From NCBI GenBank assembly GCA_027886975.1, contig JAPCJK010000003.1, positions 1-49,000 on the forward strand: a stretch of 49,000 bases of DNA, in the 5' to 3' direction. Of the stretch, positions 33,667 through 42,523 are shown one piece after another (position 1 is the first letter of the stretch; every line of letters starts with the position of its first letter). Under the pieces are notes generated by a model. It was not told where the DNA came from. It worked only from the letters and a program-made list of their open reading frames with translations, and searched no databases. The position numbers and the translations under genes are program-made. The stretch comes from Nitrososphaerota archaeon (GTDB taxonomy: Archaea; Thermoproteota; Nitrososphaeria; Nitrososphaerales; Gagatemarchaeaceae).

Positions 33667-34380
33667 TTGAGGTCCAAGGGCGGATTCGCATACCTGGATG
33701 CGGACGAGATGGCAGAGGCGGACAGAACCGCGATCGAGGAGTTCGGAATTGATGTGGTCGCTCTGATGGAGAACGCAGGTTTTGAGGTCGGGATTCTTGC
33801 CCGAAAGATGCTGGGAGGGAGTGTTGCAGGCAGGAGGGTCTGTTGCATCGCGGGGAAGGGGAACAACGGCGGGGATGGGCTGGTGGCGGCGAGAAATCTT
33901 CACAACTGGGGAGCTAGGGTCAGAGTGGTCCTAGGCGCTGAGAAGAAAGAACTCCGCAACATCCCTGCAAGACAAATGGAGATATTGGAAAAGATGGGCG
34001 TGGAAATCAACGGCCCAACCGGAGGGTTCGACGGAGCCGAGCTCTTGGTCGATGCCATGCTCGGCTACGGTTCGAGGGGTAACCCTAGGGAGCCGATGGC
34101 AGGCCTGATTCGCAACGTCAACTCTTCTGGAATTCCGGTTCTGGCTGTGGACGTCCCGTCTGGACTGGACGCAACGACAGGCGAACCCAACGAGCCGTGC
34201 ATCGTTTCTAATGCTACGGTGACGCTCGGCTTGCTGAAGACGGGATTCCTGAATCGGGAATCTAAGAGGTTCGTCGGGGAACTGTACCTGGCCGACATCT
34301 CGCTGCCGGAGCCGATCTATCGGAAGTATGGTCAGGAGCCGGGTAAGTTCGGAAGGAAAACCCTGCTAAAGGTTGGCTAG
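33667..34380 (+). CDS. nnrE: NAD(P)H-hydrate epimerase (YjeF N-terminal domain)
   Basis: Epimerises damaged NAD(P)HX. 237 residues: IDVVALMENAGFEVGILARK near 28, IAGKGNNGGDGLVAARNLHN near 61, LVDAMLGYGSRG near 125 and VDVPSGLDATTGEP near 157 are standard. The kinase (dehydratase) half present in many fused enzymes is missing here. TTG start 27 bases after AGATAAAAGG. Confidence 0.92.
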   Translation: MRSKGGFAYLDADEMAEADRTAIEEFGIDVVALMENAGFEVGILARKMLGGSVAGRRVCCIAGKGNNGGDGLVAARNLHNWGARVRVVLGAEKKELRNIPARQMEILEKMGVEINGPTGGFDGAELLVDAMLGYGSRGNPREPMAGLIRNVNSSGIPVLAVDVPSGLDATTGEPNEPCIVSNATVTLGLLKTGFLNRESKRFVGELYLADISLPEPIYRKYGQEPGKFGRKTLLKVG

Positions 34381-34425
34381 TCTTTCAACGCTTTTGAACC
34401 GAGTCGAATCAGGCGCCCTAAGCCT

Positions 34426-34602
34426 ATGAAGAGCCAGACCGACGAAATGAAGTGCCCGAAGTGCGGCCGATTCGAGCTCAGGGAGTCCGGACAGGGGATA
34501 ACGTGCAGGGTCTGCGGGTACACGCTGTCGCCGGGAGAGGCGGATAAGCATAGGCTCTTCAGGCTTTTGAAGGAAGAGGAGAAGGGCAGCAGGCACCGGT
34601 AA
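34426..34602 (+). CDS. 58-residue zinc-ribbon protein
   Basis: One zinc ribbon from CPKCG (9-13) and CRVCG (28-32), followed by a charged helix (EADKHRLFRLLKEEEKGSRH). ATG start 45 bases after the epimerase stop, same strand, so possibly co-transcribed. No family name; could be a small transcription or translation factor. Confidence 0.65.
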   Translation: MKSQTDEMKCPKCGRFELRESGQGITCRVCGYTLSPGEADKHRLFRLLKEEEKGSRHR

Positions 34603-34619
34603 ATCGCGGGACTGTCACC

Positions 34620-35267
34620 TCAGGCGGCCCCTGGGGCGACAAAGATGAAAACGGACCAAATCCAGCCTACCGCGGATTCGAAGACTGGGGTGAAGCCTTT
34701 GGTTTTCAGCCTCTCCTCAATTTGACGAGTCGAGTGGATGAAGAAGCGAAAGGAGTTTCGCCTGAAAAATATGGCCTGCAGAGGCAGGAAGAGCCGGAGG
34801 AATCTTGTGACGCCCCTTTTGTCGTTTGGAAGGGAGAAGACATAGTAGCGTCGGGCGGCGGCGCTCGACTTTTCCACCAGCGCAGTCGCGTCGGGGTAGC
34901 AGCAGAGAACCTTGTCTAGGATTACGACGTCTGAGTTGGGCAGGTCAGCCACTGCCCCGTCACCTCGCTCGAATGAAACCCTCTCCGTGACGCCGGCCTC
35001 TGCGGCGAGTGAGCGAGCCAGCTGAATCATCTCAGGTGAAAGGTCCAAACCCCTGACCGAGGCTGCTCCTTTCTTGAGCAGGTCGAGGGAGAGTGCGCCG
35101 ATTCCGCAGCCGAGTTCGAGTATCGATGACCCGGGGAGATCCCACGAGCCCAAGGCGTCTGCGACGACCCGAGAGGTGTCGTCGAGGCCGTCCTTTCTGT
35201 AATCCTTGAGCATCCGCTTCGATTCGTCGTCAAAGCAGCAGGAAATCCCTTCGGTGTTCACTCCCAT
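34620..35267 (-). CDS. Class I SAM-dependent methyltransferase
   Basis: 215 residues. SAM motif ILELGCGIGALSLDLLKKGA near 51, VRGLDLSPEMIQLARSLAAE near 72, DVVILDKVLCCYPDA near 114; the C-terminal part has a hydrophobic patch (FLRLFLPLQAIFF) and a final aromatic stretch. The CCYPDA block recalls Mg-protoporphyrin-type methyltransferases, but the substrate is uncertain. ATG 35267 lies about 30 bases from a minus-strand GTTAATTG; ATG 35288 is also possible. Confidence 0.8.
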   Translation of the reverse strand: MGVNTEGISCCFDDESKRMLKDYRKDGLDDTSRVVADALGSWDLPGSSILELGCGIGALSLDLLKKGAASVRGLDLSPEMIQLARSLAAEAGVTERVSFERGDGAVADLPNSDVVILDKVLCCYPDATALVEKSSAAARRYYVFSLPNDKRGVTRFLRLFLPLQAIFFRRNSFRFFIHSTRQIEERLKTKGFTPVFESAVGWIWSVFIFVAPGAA

Positions 35268-35351
35268 TGACCCTTGGGACGGGCTCATTCAGAGCAATTA
35301 ACGGTTCTTGAAGTCGCAACCGTTTAAGGCGCCTCCCATCCGAGCAGGGAT

Positions 35352-35561
35352 GTGTCCGTAAGGGCAAGCCCAATTTCGAAGACCGCGGCACTGCTCATCA
35401 TCGCTTTGGGAGTGTTCACTCTTTTTGCCGGTATCGTGGGAGGTGTTATCGTCAACGATATTGCAGGGGTTGCCATCATAGTGTTGGGACTAGTCCTTTA
35501 CAGATTGCTCTTCAGATTCGCGAGGAAGCTAGAGAGAAAAATCAAAGATGCGGAGAAGTAG
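35352..35561 (+). CDS. Small two-helix membrane protein
   Basis: 69 residues: two hydrophobic helices (about 10-32 and 35-52) and a basic C-terminal tail (RFARKLERKIKDAEK). GTG start 27 bases after GTTTAAGGC. No family recognised. Tail to tail with the next membrane-protein gene, 2 bases apart. Confidence 0.6.
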   Translation: MSVRASPISKTAALLIIALGVFTLFAGIVGGVIVNDIAGVAIIVLGLVLYRLLFRFARKLERKIKDAEK

Positions 35562-35563
35562 GA

Positions 35564-36112
35564 TTAAGCTTGGATCGACTTGAACCTTGGCTTCAAGTTC
35601 TTCTCCCAGACCCTATCTGAAATGTACCCACCCAGGGTCCCGCTGATGATCCCCCAGACGACTATTGGGCCGTAGACTACCTCCAGCAAAGTCGTCGTAG
35701 AGTAGCTGGAGAGGTTTATTCCAGGACTCAGATTGAGTGCGAGAAACACGTAGGCGATGCTAACCCCAAGCACAGTGCTTGCAAGGCCCAGAGCCAAGGC
35801 CAGTCTTCTCGCGTTGGCCTTTTCCTCGGTTCTTACCTTCAAAACTGTCCCGAATATGTCCACGAGTGCCCCGTAAGAAATTGCGAAGATTAGGTCGTAC
35901 GGGAAGAAGCTCACTTTGACTGCAGACTGGAGAACTCCGTTTACTAGTCCGGTATAGGTGGCGCCTCCTCTGCCGAGGAGGAGGAAACTCAGTGCAAGGA
36001 TTGGGACCTCTACGATAATCAGATAGTCGGTGATAGGGAATGTGAATGGTGCCTTGACTATGGCTATGGCGACCCCGAACAGGGTTGCTGTGGCGAGCTT
36101 CCGCGTCTCCAA
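35564..36112 (-). CDS. Multi-helix membrane protein resembling an ECF-type substrate-binding (S) component
   Basis: 182 residues with five or six hydrophobic segments. KAPFTFPITDYLIIVEVPIL near 19 and LVNGVLQSAVKVSFFPYDLI near 56 recall vitamin-binding S components of ECF transporters, which use a six-helix fold. No ECF ATPase or T subunit is nearby. Divergent from the BtuF-like gene. ATG start 26 bases from a minus-strand GTTAAATAAAG. Confidence 0.5.
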   Translation of the reverse strand: METRKLATATLFGVAIAIVKAPFTFPITDYLIIVEVPILALSFLLLGRGGATYTGLVNGVLQSAVKVSFFPYDLIFAISYGALVDIFGTVLKVRTEEKANARRLALALGLASTVLGVSIAYVFLALNLSPGINLSSYSTTTLLEVVYGPIVVWGIISGTLGGYISDRVWEKNLKPRFKSIQA

Positions 36113-36209
36113 GCGAGGCCGGGGTCTAAACTTCCTTTATTTAACGAGTGTTAGATAAATTGAACCGACGAACGCCTCTGGAAACGCATATCGCGCGCCT
36201 CGAAGGGGC

Positions 36210-37052
36210 GTGTATCCGTTGGCCCAAGTCTTCAACGAAATCCTAGGGACAGAAGTGCGGATTCCAGAAGTTCCCACCAGAATCATCAGCTTCAGCCCCG
36301 CTGCCACAGAGACGCTCTTCGAAATCGGAGTGGGAGAAAATGTGGTTGGAGTCAGCGCATTCTGTGCCAGGCCCCCGGAAGCGAATGGGAAGCGAAAAGT
36401 GGGGAGCTACAATACGGTCCGGGAGGAAGTCCTGGACGAGCTCCGGCCTGACCTGATCCTTACAGTGACGGGCTACCAGCGGGAGTTCGCCCTTAGGCTC
36501 GCAAAGAAGTACCCTGTCTACCCCTTAGAGCTGCCCGTCTCGGTCGCCGGCATCGTAGACTTCGTAGTGAAGGTCGGATTGGTCGCTGGGGTCCCCGACC
36601 GGGCGAGAGAGTTGGCCGCCTCTCTCCTTCACAGGATAGGCAAACTTGGTAGCGTCCCGAAGCTCAGAGCCTACGAAGAAATTGACTTGGGGGGACCCGT
36701 CACATTTGGCGCCTACAGCTACATCACTGACGCTTTCAGGGTGCTAGGTTCCTCGACAGTGTATGAGGCCGAACGAAATGAATGGTTGAAACCCGACTTG
36801 GAAGCAATCGCCGGGGAAGACCCTGACGCGATTATCTATGAGCCTAAGATGTTCATGTCGTTTGACGCGAAGGACCTCCAGAGCCTTATCGAATCCAGGG
36901 GCTGGACCGGCCTGAGAGCCGTCAAGGCAGGAAACGTCTTCTTGACCCCGAGGCCCCTGGACTTCCTCGCACATCACGGGCCTTCCTTTGTCACAGTCGC
37001 CTTACCCTGGCTGGAGGAGACTCTGAGGATGGCTGGAAGGAATCTTGGCTAG
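36210..37052 (+). CDS. BtuF-like periplasmic-binding-fold protein without signal peptide
   Basis: 280 residues. RIISFSPAATETLFEIGVGE near 25 and VREEVLDELRPDLILT near 68 are typical of cobalamin/siderophore-binding lobes, as is WTGLRAVKAGNVFLT near 232. There is no hydrophobic leader or lipobox, so the protein appears cytoplasmic, unlike transport partners. GTG start; CATATCGCG about 24 bases upstream. Its last 8 bases overlap the next gene. Stand-alone versions are known but their role is unclear. Confidence 0.8.
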   Translation: MYPLAQVFNEILGTEVRIPEVPTRIISFSPAATETLFEIGVGENVVGVSAFCARPPEANGKRKVGSYNTVREEVLDELRPDLILTVTGYQREFALRLAKKYPVYPLELPVSVAGIVDFVVKVGLVAGVPDRARELAASLLHRIGKLGSVPKLRAYEEIDLGGPVTFGAYSYITDAFRVLGSSTVYEAERNEWLKPDLEAIAGEDPDAIIYEPKMFMSFDAKDLQSLIESRGWTGLRAVKAGNVFLTPRPLDFLAHHGPSFVTVALPWLEETLRMAGRNLG

Positions 37053-38199
37053 CGAGGCCGGAGCCCAGCGCTGGGACGCCATCGTGGTCGGATGCGGGGC
37101 GATAGGGGCCTCGACAAGTTACAACCTTGCCCGAAGAGGGCTCAGAGTCCTCACCTTGGAGAGGTTCGGGCTCAACCATGAGCTCGGCTCGTCGCACGGG
37201 AAGACCAGAATTATCAGACTGGCATATTACGAGGACTCGAGATATGTCCCTCTGCTCAGACGCGCCTTCGATTCTTGGCGGGAGCTCGAGTCCAAGTCAG
37301 GGAAGGTCCTGCTCGAGTTGACCGGAGGGCTGATGATGGGAAAGCCTGAAGGCGAATTGGTAACCGGGGTCCTGGGGAGCGCAAAGGCGCATGGGATTCC
37401 TCACCGTGTTCTGACCTCCTCAGAGGTCGACGATGAATTCGAAGCCTTCACCATAGGGGAGGACATGTGCGCCGTCCACGAAGAAAGCGCGGGAATCCTC
37501 TTCCCGGAGGAATGCATTAGGGCCTTTGTTGATGGAGCTCGAGAAGCCGGGTGCGAGGTCAGGTTCGGCGAAAAGATGAATCGGTGGAGATCGTCTGAGT
37601 CGGGCATCGAAATAGAATCATCAAACGGCACGCTCACGACTGACAGGTTGATTCTTTGCGCTGGAGCGTGGAACTCCTCTTTTCTCGGTAATCTGCTGCC
37701 TCTCCAGTGTGAAAGGCAAGTTCCTTTCTGGTTCTCATCAAACGGACAGAAGTGTTTCACGCCGCAAGAGATGCCGGTGTTCATTTTCGAAGATGGCCCA
37801 AGCAAATTCTTCTACGGGATACCAGACGTCGGACACGGGACAAAGGTGGCCAGGACCCACGGTGGGGAGATTGGTGAGCCAGATAACATGAGACGGGAGG
37901 TCACCGAGGAAGATCTCGCTCCGGTCAAAGGATTCGTTGAGCACAGACTTCCAATGCTCAAGGGCCCTCCTATCGCATCCACCACATGTCTTTACACAAA
38001 TACTCCTGACCTGAACTTCGCCGTGGGTATGCACCCTGACGACCCGAGAGTAACCGTGATTAGCGCATGCTCTGGCCATGGATTCAAGTTCGCCAGCGTC
38101 CTTGGTGAGGTGGCGGCAGACTTTGCGACGGAGAGGAAGACGAAATATGACTTGTCATTCCTCGAAGTTGAAAGGTTCCGTCGTCGGTCAAGCTCTTAG
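37045..38199 (+). CDS. Sarcosine oxidase/N-methyltryptophan oxidase-like FAD enzyme
   Basis: 384 residues. FAD motif AIVVGCGAIGASTSYNLARR near 12, LGSSHGKTRIIRLAYYED near 47, and the C-terminal TTCLYTNTPDLNFAVG (Cys in the position that binds FAD covalently in monomeric sarcosine oxidase) near 312, then SACSGHGFKFASVLGEVAAD near 342. Oxidises a secondary amine. TTG start overlapping the BtuF-like stop. Its 3' end overlaps the next gene by 12 bases. Confidence 0.88.
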   Translation: MASEAGAQRWDAIVVGCGAIGASTSYNLARRGLRVLTLERFGLNHELGSSHGKTRIIRLAYYEDSRYVPLLRRAFDSWRELESKSGKVLLELTGGLMMGKPEGELVTGVLGSAKAHGIPHRVLTSSEVDDEFEAFTIGEDMCAVHEESAGILFPEECIRAFVDGAREAGCEVRFGEKMNRWRSSESGIEIESSNGTLTTDRLILCAGAWNSSFLGNLLPLQCERQVPFWFSSNGQKCFTPQEMPVFIFEDGPSKFFYGIPDVGHGTKVARTHGGEIGEPDNMRREVTEEDLAPVKGFVEHRLPMLKGPPIASTTCLYTNTPDLNFAVGMHPDDPRVTVISACSGHGFKFASVLGEVAADFATERKTKYDLSFLEVERFRRRSSS

Positions 38200-38700
38200 G
38201 GCGGCTCGTGCCTTCATGATGTCCCCGCTCTTAGGAGAAAAGACAACGTCGAACATGAGGTAACCGATGGCCACCAACCACGTAACTGCAGCAGGGAGGA
38301 AAGATTCCATGGCGGTCGCCACTCCGGCTATGACAAAGGCCGCAGAAACCGATGCCACGGTCCCCGAGGCGTACATGGCGGCAGCGTACCCTTTCGAGGT
38401 CTGAGCGAGCGAAGCCTTGTCTGTTGAGAGCGTCAGAATCGGGATAAGTCGAGCGAGACCCGTAAACCTCGCGGGGAGGACTCTGGCCAGGGTCGTTCGG
38501 CCGAGGCTAATCCTCCTGAACCTTATGCCGACGACTCGTCCAATGATGTAATGGGCGGGGCAGTGGACCAGGTATGTCGCCGCAAGTTCTGCGATGATTA
38601 TGTAGAGGGCGAGAGGGAGACCTGAGGGAATCAATAGCACGCCCCCCATGATTGATGAGAGAACCGCAAGCTCGACCAATACCCCCTGAACTGGCCTCAT
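38188..38700 (-). CDS. Membrane protein with degenerate M50-peptidase-like motif
   Basis: 170 residues with four to five hydrophobic helices. TYLVHCPAHYIIGRVVGIRF near 43 resembles the HExxH helix of site-2 proteases, but the catalytic Glu is Cys/Pro (HCPAH). The C-terminal AIGYLMFDVVFSPKSGDIMK may mirror the second active-site loop. Probably not a protease as it stands. ATG start. Confidence 0.55.
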   Translation of the reverse strand: MRPVQGVLVELAVLSSIMGGVLLIPSGLPLALYIIIAELAATYLVHCPAHYIIGRVVGIRFRRISLGRTTLARVLPARFTGLARLIPILTLSTDKASLAQTSKGYAAAMYASGTVASVSAAFVIAGVATAMESFLPAAVTWLVAIGYLMFDVVFSPKSGDIMKARAALRA

Positions 38701-38785
38701 TCTGCTCTAGCACCTCGAAGCAATTGTGGTCAAGGTCCCATCCTTTGTGTTTATACTGATTGGAACGCTGCCCGGTGGGGCGCGG

Positions 38786-40039
38786 TTGTTCAGCGAGTAC
38801 AAGGGCATACCCTCTCAGGCTAGACTGCTGATCTACCTTAGCTTCATTCCGAACATTGCCATTGGGTTCATTTACACGGACCTGTCGTTCTTCCTGCCAA
38901 AGATCCAGGGTCTGACTCCCAGTGCCACTGGGATTGCGTTATTCATCATGGGGGTGACCCTCGTGGCCGAGAGCATCCCATTCGGGATTGTTGCGGACAG
39001 GTACGGACGGAGGAAGATGCTTTTCCTGGGGAACCTCTGCGCGAGCCTGAGCCTGATAGGGTTCGCACTGACCACGAACTTCGGTCTTATCCTGATTTTC
39101 GCGATACTCGAGGGGACTGGGGAGGCAGCCTACGCTGTCTCTGTGGGGGCCCTTTTGGCAGAGAAGGCTGGAGACACGAAACGTACCTCGGCCTTCTCGC
39201 TGCTGGCGTTTCTGGGCTGGGTGGCAGGCGCCATTGGAGGATTCATAATCTCTTCAGTGCTGGCCCTCCAGACCTTCGGGCTGGACGCAAGACAAGCCCA
39301 CTTGGTCTTGTACGCGGCCGTTGGCCTCCTCAGCCTATCTATCACACCGTTGTTCTTTTTGGTCAAGGAAGGCACCACGACGGCAAAGAGGAAGGAAATT
39401 CTTCCACGGAAGTCAAGCCGTGTCCTGAAACGTTTCATTGTTTACAGCGTGATGATCGCCGTCGGAGCTGGGCTATTCGTCCCCATAATGGCCAATTGGT
39501 TCGCGGCGGCCTATGGAGTGTCTGATGCCGTCAGCGGCCCCGTCCTTGGACTCACGAATCTGCTTACGGCGGGGGTTGTGTTTTTGTCGCCCAGGTTAGC
39601 GGCGAGGTTCGGACTCGTCAAGGCCACGGTGCTGACACAGGCGTCCTCGACTCTGTTCATGGCCTTGGTTCCCTCGTCTCCGACCTTTACCATTGCTGCT
39701 TCATTGTATCTGGTAAGGGTCTTCCTGATGAACCTCTCCAACCCTCTGACCCAGTCGCTCATTATGGGCCTCGTATCCCCTGACGAGAGAGGGATGGCAT
39801 CTGGAATAACTGCGTCCACATGGAGGTTACCGAACTCCTTGTCGAGTTACGTCGGTCTGGTTCTGATTGGTGGGGGATTTATCTCTCTCCCATTCTATAT
39901 CGCTACCGTGCTTTACGTTATCGGAATCAGTCTGTACTGGTTCATGTTCAAGGACGCGAGGCTCCCTGAAGAACTCCACGACGCGGCTCAGGCGGCCATC
40001 CAGTCATCGAGCCGGGAGGGTCCGGAGGTCGAGCGCTGA
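38786..40039 (+). CDS. MFS transporter
   Basis: 417 residues, twelve hydrophobic helices. The loop signature GIVADRYGRRKMLFLGN near 70 is the classic MFS motif A, repeated weakly as LAARFGLVKATVL in the second half. Drug- or metabolite-type exporter; substrate unknown. TTG 38786 lies about 34 bases from GTTTATACT; GTG 38726 is in frame. Its final 52 bases overlap the convergent polymerase gene. Confidence 0.85.
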   Translation: MFSEYKGIPSQARLLIYLSFIPNIAIGFIYTDLSFFLPKIQGLTPSATGIALFIMGVTLVAESIPFGIVADRYGRRKMLFLGNLCASLSLIGFALTTNFGLILIFAILEGTGEAAYAVSVGALLAEKAGDTKRTSAFSLLAFLGWVAGAIGGFIISSVLALQTFGLDARQAHLVLYAAVGLLSLSITPLFFLVKEGTTTAKRKEILPRKSSRVLKRFIVYSVMIAVGAGLFVPIMANWFAAAYGVSDAVSGPVLGLTNLLTAGVVFLSPRLAARFGLVKATVLTQASSTLFMALVPSSPTFTIAASLYLVRVFLMNLSNPLTQSLIMGLVSPDERGMASGITASTWRLPNSLSSYVGLVLIGGGFISLPFYIATVLYVIGISLYWFMFKDARLPEELHDAAQAAIQSSSREGPEVER

Positions 40040-41079
40040 ATGTCCGCCACCCTGACCCCTACCAGCCTGACAGGCTTCCCCTTCGATTCGAACTCGTCGA
40101 GGAGTTTGTCTACCGCCTCCACGAGAGGCCCATCGCTGTCTGTATGGCTGACCAGAGACTTCTCCCTCGTGTGAGTCTCGAAGCCCCGGAACCGGATCTT
40201 AATCCCTGCCACCCTGTATGAATAACCTGCCGACTTCACTCTTCGCATCAGCTCGGAAACGCCATCCGCGGCCTCCTTACGCACTTCCCTGAAGTCCCTC
40301 ACGTCCTCCTTGAACGTCCTCTCTACGCTCAGAGATTTTGGTATCTCCTGCTGCCTCACCTCCACGTTCTCCTCGCCGTGGATGACCCCCCACAGCCAGA
40401 CCCCGTTCTTCCCGAACCAAGTGAGGAGCCGTTTGCCGTCGAGCTTCTGCAACTGTTCGATGGTGGAGATGCCTTTCTCGTTGAGGAAATCCCCGGTCTT
40501 CTTTCCGATTCCGGGGACCACCCTGATAGGGAGAGGAGCTAGGAAACCGGCGACGTCGTCAAAGGGGACAACCGTCAGCCCGTCGGGCTTGTTGCGGTCG
40601 GATGCTATCTTCGCGGACGACTTGTTCGGGGCGGCGCCGATAGAGCAGGTGAGGCCGTGCCGATCCTTGACCGCTTTCTTGACCTCCCTCGCGAACCTCG
40701 CGGCAGACTCCTCGTCGCTCGCCTTGGACGATACGTCCAGGAATGCTTCATCGATGCTTCCCTGCTCGAATTTGTCGGCGAACCCCTTTAGCGTGGACAT
40801 GACTTCTTCCGAGACACGTTCGTAGAGACCCCAGTCTGGACGGATGTACTTGGCCTGGGGGCAGAGCCTGTAGGCGATGGAAATGGGCATCCCTGATTTT
40901 AGGCCGAACTTTCTTGCTTCGTAGGAGCACGCGACAACAACCCCCCTCCCCTTTCCTCCTTCTGGGTTGGCACCCACGACCACCAGAAGGCCCTTCAGTT
41001 CCGAGTGCTCTCTCATCTCGGCGGATACGTAGAACGCGTCCAGATCCACATGGAGGATCGCCCTGCGTTCAGACTGCAT
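39988..41079 (-). CDS. dinB: Y-family DNA polymerase IV (Dpo4/DinB)
   Basis: Translesion polymerase. 363 residues: HVDLDAFYVSAE near 9 and SIDEAFLDVSS near 107 supply the catalytic acids; TCSIGAAPNKSSAKIASDRN near 140 and PGIGKKTGDFLNEKGI near 188 mark palm and thumb, with the little-finger domain after 240. The C-terminal SRLDDWMAA may be a weak PCNA-binding tail. ATG start. Confidence 0.94.
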   Translation of the reverse strand: MQSERRAILHVDLDAFYVSAEMREHSELKGLLVVVGANPEGGKGRGVVVACSYEARKFGLKSGMPISIAYRLCPQAKYIRPDWGLYERVSEEVMSTLKGFADKFEQGSIDEAFLDVSSKASDEESAARFAREVKKAVKDRHGLTCSIGAAPNKSSAKIASDRNKPDGLTVVPFDDVAGFLAPLPIRVVPGIGKKTGDFLNEKGISTIEQLQKLDGKRLLTWFGKNGVWLWGVIHGEENVEVRQQEIPKSLSVERTFKEDVRDFREVRKEAADGVSELMRRVKSAGYSYRVAGIKIRFRGFETHTREKSLVSHTDSDGPLVEAVDKLLDEFESKGKPVRLVGVRVADIQRSTSGPSRLDDWMAA

Positions 41080-41089
41080 CTGTCAACGA

Positions 41090-41890
41090 CTACCCGAAGA
41101 GAGTCCGTTGCTCCGTTCCTTGCGCCTTCCAGTCAAGCTCCATGAGCCCAAGGAGTCGTCGGAACTCGTTGGCAGACTCGGGACTGAAGCCGGCGAAGTG
41201 GTTGTTGAAGAAGACGTAGCCAGACTCGAACTTGCTCGAATTCTCTTTGACCGACGTAGCCCATCTCTTCATATCGTCGGAGCGGTCCCTCTGGATCCCG
41301 GAGAACTCGGTGATTTCCCTGTCTCCGACCATCCTGAGGTAGACGAAATCGGCGGTTACCTCTGGAGGGGTCTCGAGGTACTGGTTGAGAGACCAGATCA
41401 TGGCCACGTTGTTCTTTCTCAGCAGGGAGTAGACTTCAGGGACAAACCAAGACTTATGCCTGAACTCGATGGCGTGTTTGAACTCGGGGCTGAGCTGCGA
41501 GATGAACCCCTTCATCAGCTCGAGGTGCGTGCTGAGCTTGATTGAAGGCGGGAGCTGGATGGCTATTGGCCCGAGCTTGTCCTTGAGCTTGCTGACGATG
41601 CTGTAGAAGTAGACCAGCGTGGACTCAGAGTCCTTCAGTTTTTTTTCGTGGGTTATCTTCTTGGGGAGCTTGGGCGAGAAAACGAACCCATCGGGGGTGT
41701 TATTCCTCCACTGTGTTATCATGAACTGGTTCGGGATTCGGTAGAAGCTGGAGTCTATCTCGACGGAGTTGAAGACCTTCGCATAGTAGCCGAGGTAGTC
41801 TTTGGGCGCCATTCCCTTCGGGTAGAACAAGCCCTGCCAATCCTTGTAGGACCAGCCGCTACACCCTATCCGGAGCTTTTCAAGGTCCAA
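41090..41890 (-). CDS. DUF72 (YecE-like) protein
   Basis: 266-residue TIM-barrel-like protein: IGCSGWSYKDWQGLFYPKGM near 8, FNSVEIDSSFYRIP near 40, FSPKLPKKITHEKKL near 71 and FEFRHKSW-type HAIEFRHKSWF near 138. Biochemical role is unsettled. TTG start. Ten bases upstream of the polymerase gene on the same strand, so likely co-transcribed. Confidence 0.9.
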   Translation of the reverse strand: MDLEKLRIGCSGWSYKDWQGLFYPKGMAPKDYLGYYAKVFNSVEIDSSFYRIPNQFMITQWRNNTPDGFVFSPKLPKKITHEKKLKDSESTLVYFYSIVSKLKDKLGPIAIQLPPSIKLSTHLELMKGFISQLSPEFKHAIEFRHKSWFVPEVYSLLRKNNVAMIWSLNQYLETPPEVTADFVYLRMVGDREITEFSGIQRDRSDDMKRWATSVKENSSKFESGYVFFNNHFAGFSPESANEFRRLLGLMELDWKAQGTEQRTLFG

Positions 41891-41928
41891 GCTTCAGAAC
41901 CTGTTCTCAATCTCGGCAAACGTTCGCC

Positions 41929-41940
41929 ATATTTATTTAG
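41929..41940. promoter_or_regulatory. AT-rich promoter element between DUF72 and the SPFH cassette
   Basis: ATATTTATTTAG is TATA-like on both strands and lies 30-41 bases before the TTG of the cassette's first gene and about 40-50 from the DUF72 start. Confidence 0.45.
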
Positions 41941-41969
41941 TTGGAGGAGGGGTCGACTTCTGTAAGGTC

Positions 41970-42518
41970 TTGTCTCAGGGTAACCCAGACATCAGGCAGA
42001 CAGTCGAAGCCAACAGGGGCGCCGTGAAGAAGCTGCAGCTTCTCATCCCGGGCCTTAGAGGTTACAGGAGCAAGGAAGACATCAGGGTCTCCGACGAACT
42101 ACTGAGGAACCAGGTCGCCGACAGACTTGACAAGGTGAAGGGGAACCTGGAGCAGATCAGGAAGCAGATGGCGACTGCCGGGGACTTGACCAATCTCACA
42201 AGCGTAGGGTCTTTGATATCTCAGGTGCAGGCGCTGAGCGGCGAGGTGAGACATGCGGCCCAGGGGTACGCGGGCTGGGTCGCGCCGATACAGGTAGACG
42301 AGGACAAGCTCAACAAGCTCTATGATTACGATTACACTTTCGTTACCACCGTCTTCCAGCTGGACGAGGCGACTTCACCCGGGAACCTTACCTATGACGG
42401 TGCATCCCCGAACTCGATCCAGACTGCGTTGGGAGGCTTCGCAGGAAATGTCGCTGACATCAGGCAGAAGTGGTCGCTGAGGATGGAGGCAATAGAGGGC
42501 ATAGCCCTCGGGCAGTGA
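41970..42518 (+). CDS. Helical protein, first gene of an SPFH/zinc-ribbon cassette
   Basis: 182 residues, largely helical, with IPGLRGYRSKEDIRVSDELL near 27 followed by a long helix (RNQVADRLDKVKGNLEQIRK) and LDEATSPGNLTYDGA near 130. Similar proteins with the PGxRGYxxKEDxR start occur beside SPFH genes in bacteria. It may play a PspA-like or scaffolding role. TTG start. Its stop is 5 bases before the next ATG. Confidence 0.6.
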   Translation: MSQGNPDIRQTVEANRGAVKKLQLLIPGLRGYRSKEDIRVSDELLRNQVADRLDKVKGNLEQIRKQMATAGDLTNLTSVGSLISQVQALSGEVRHAAQGYAGWVAPIQVDEDKLNKLYDYDYTFVTTVFQLDEATSPGNLTYDGASPNSIQTALGGFAGNVADIRQKWSLRMEAIEGIALGQ

Positions 42519-42523
42519 GAAAG

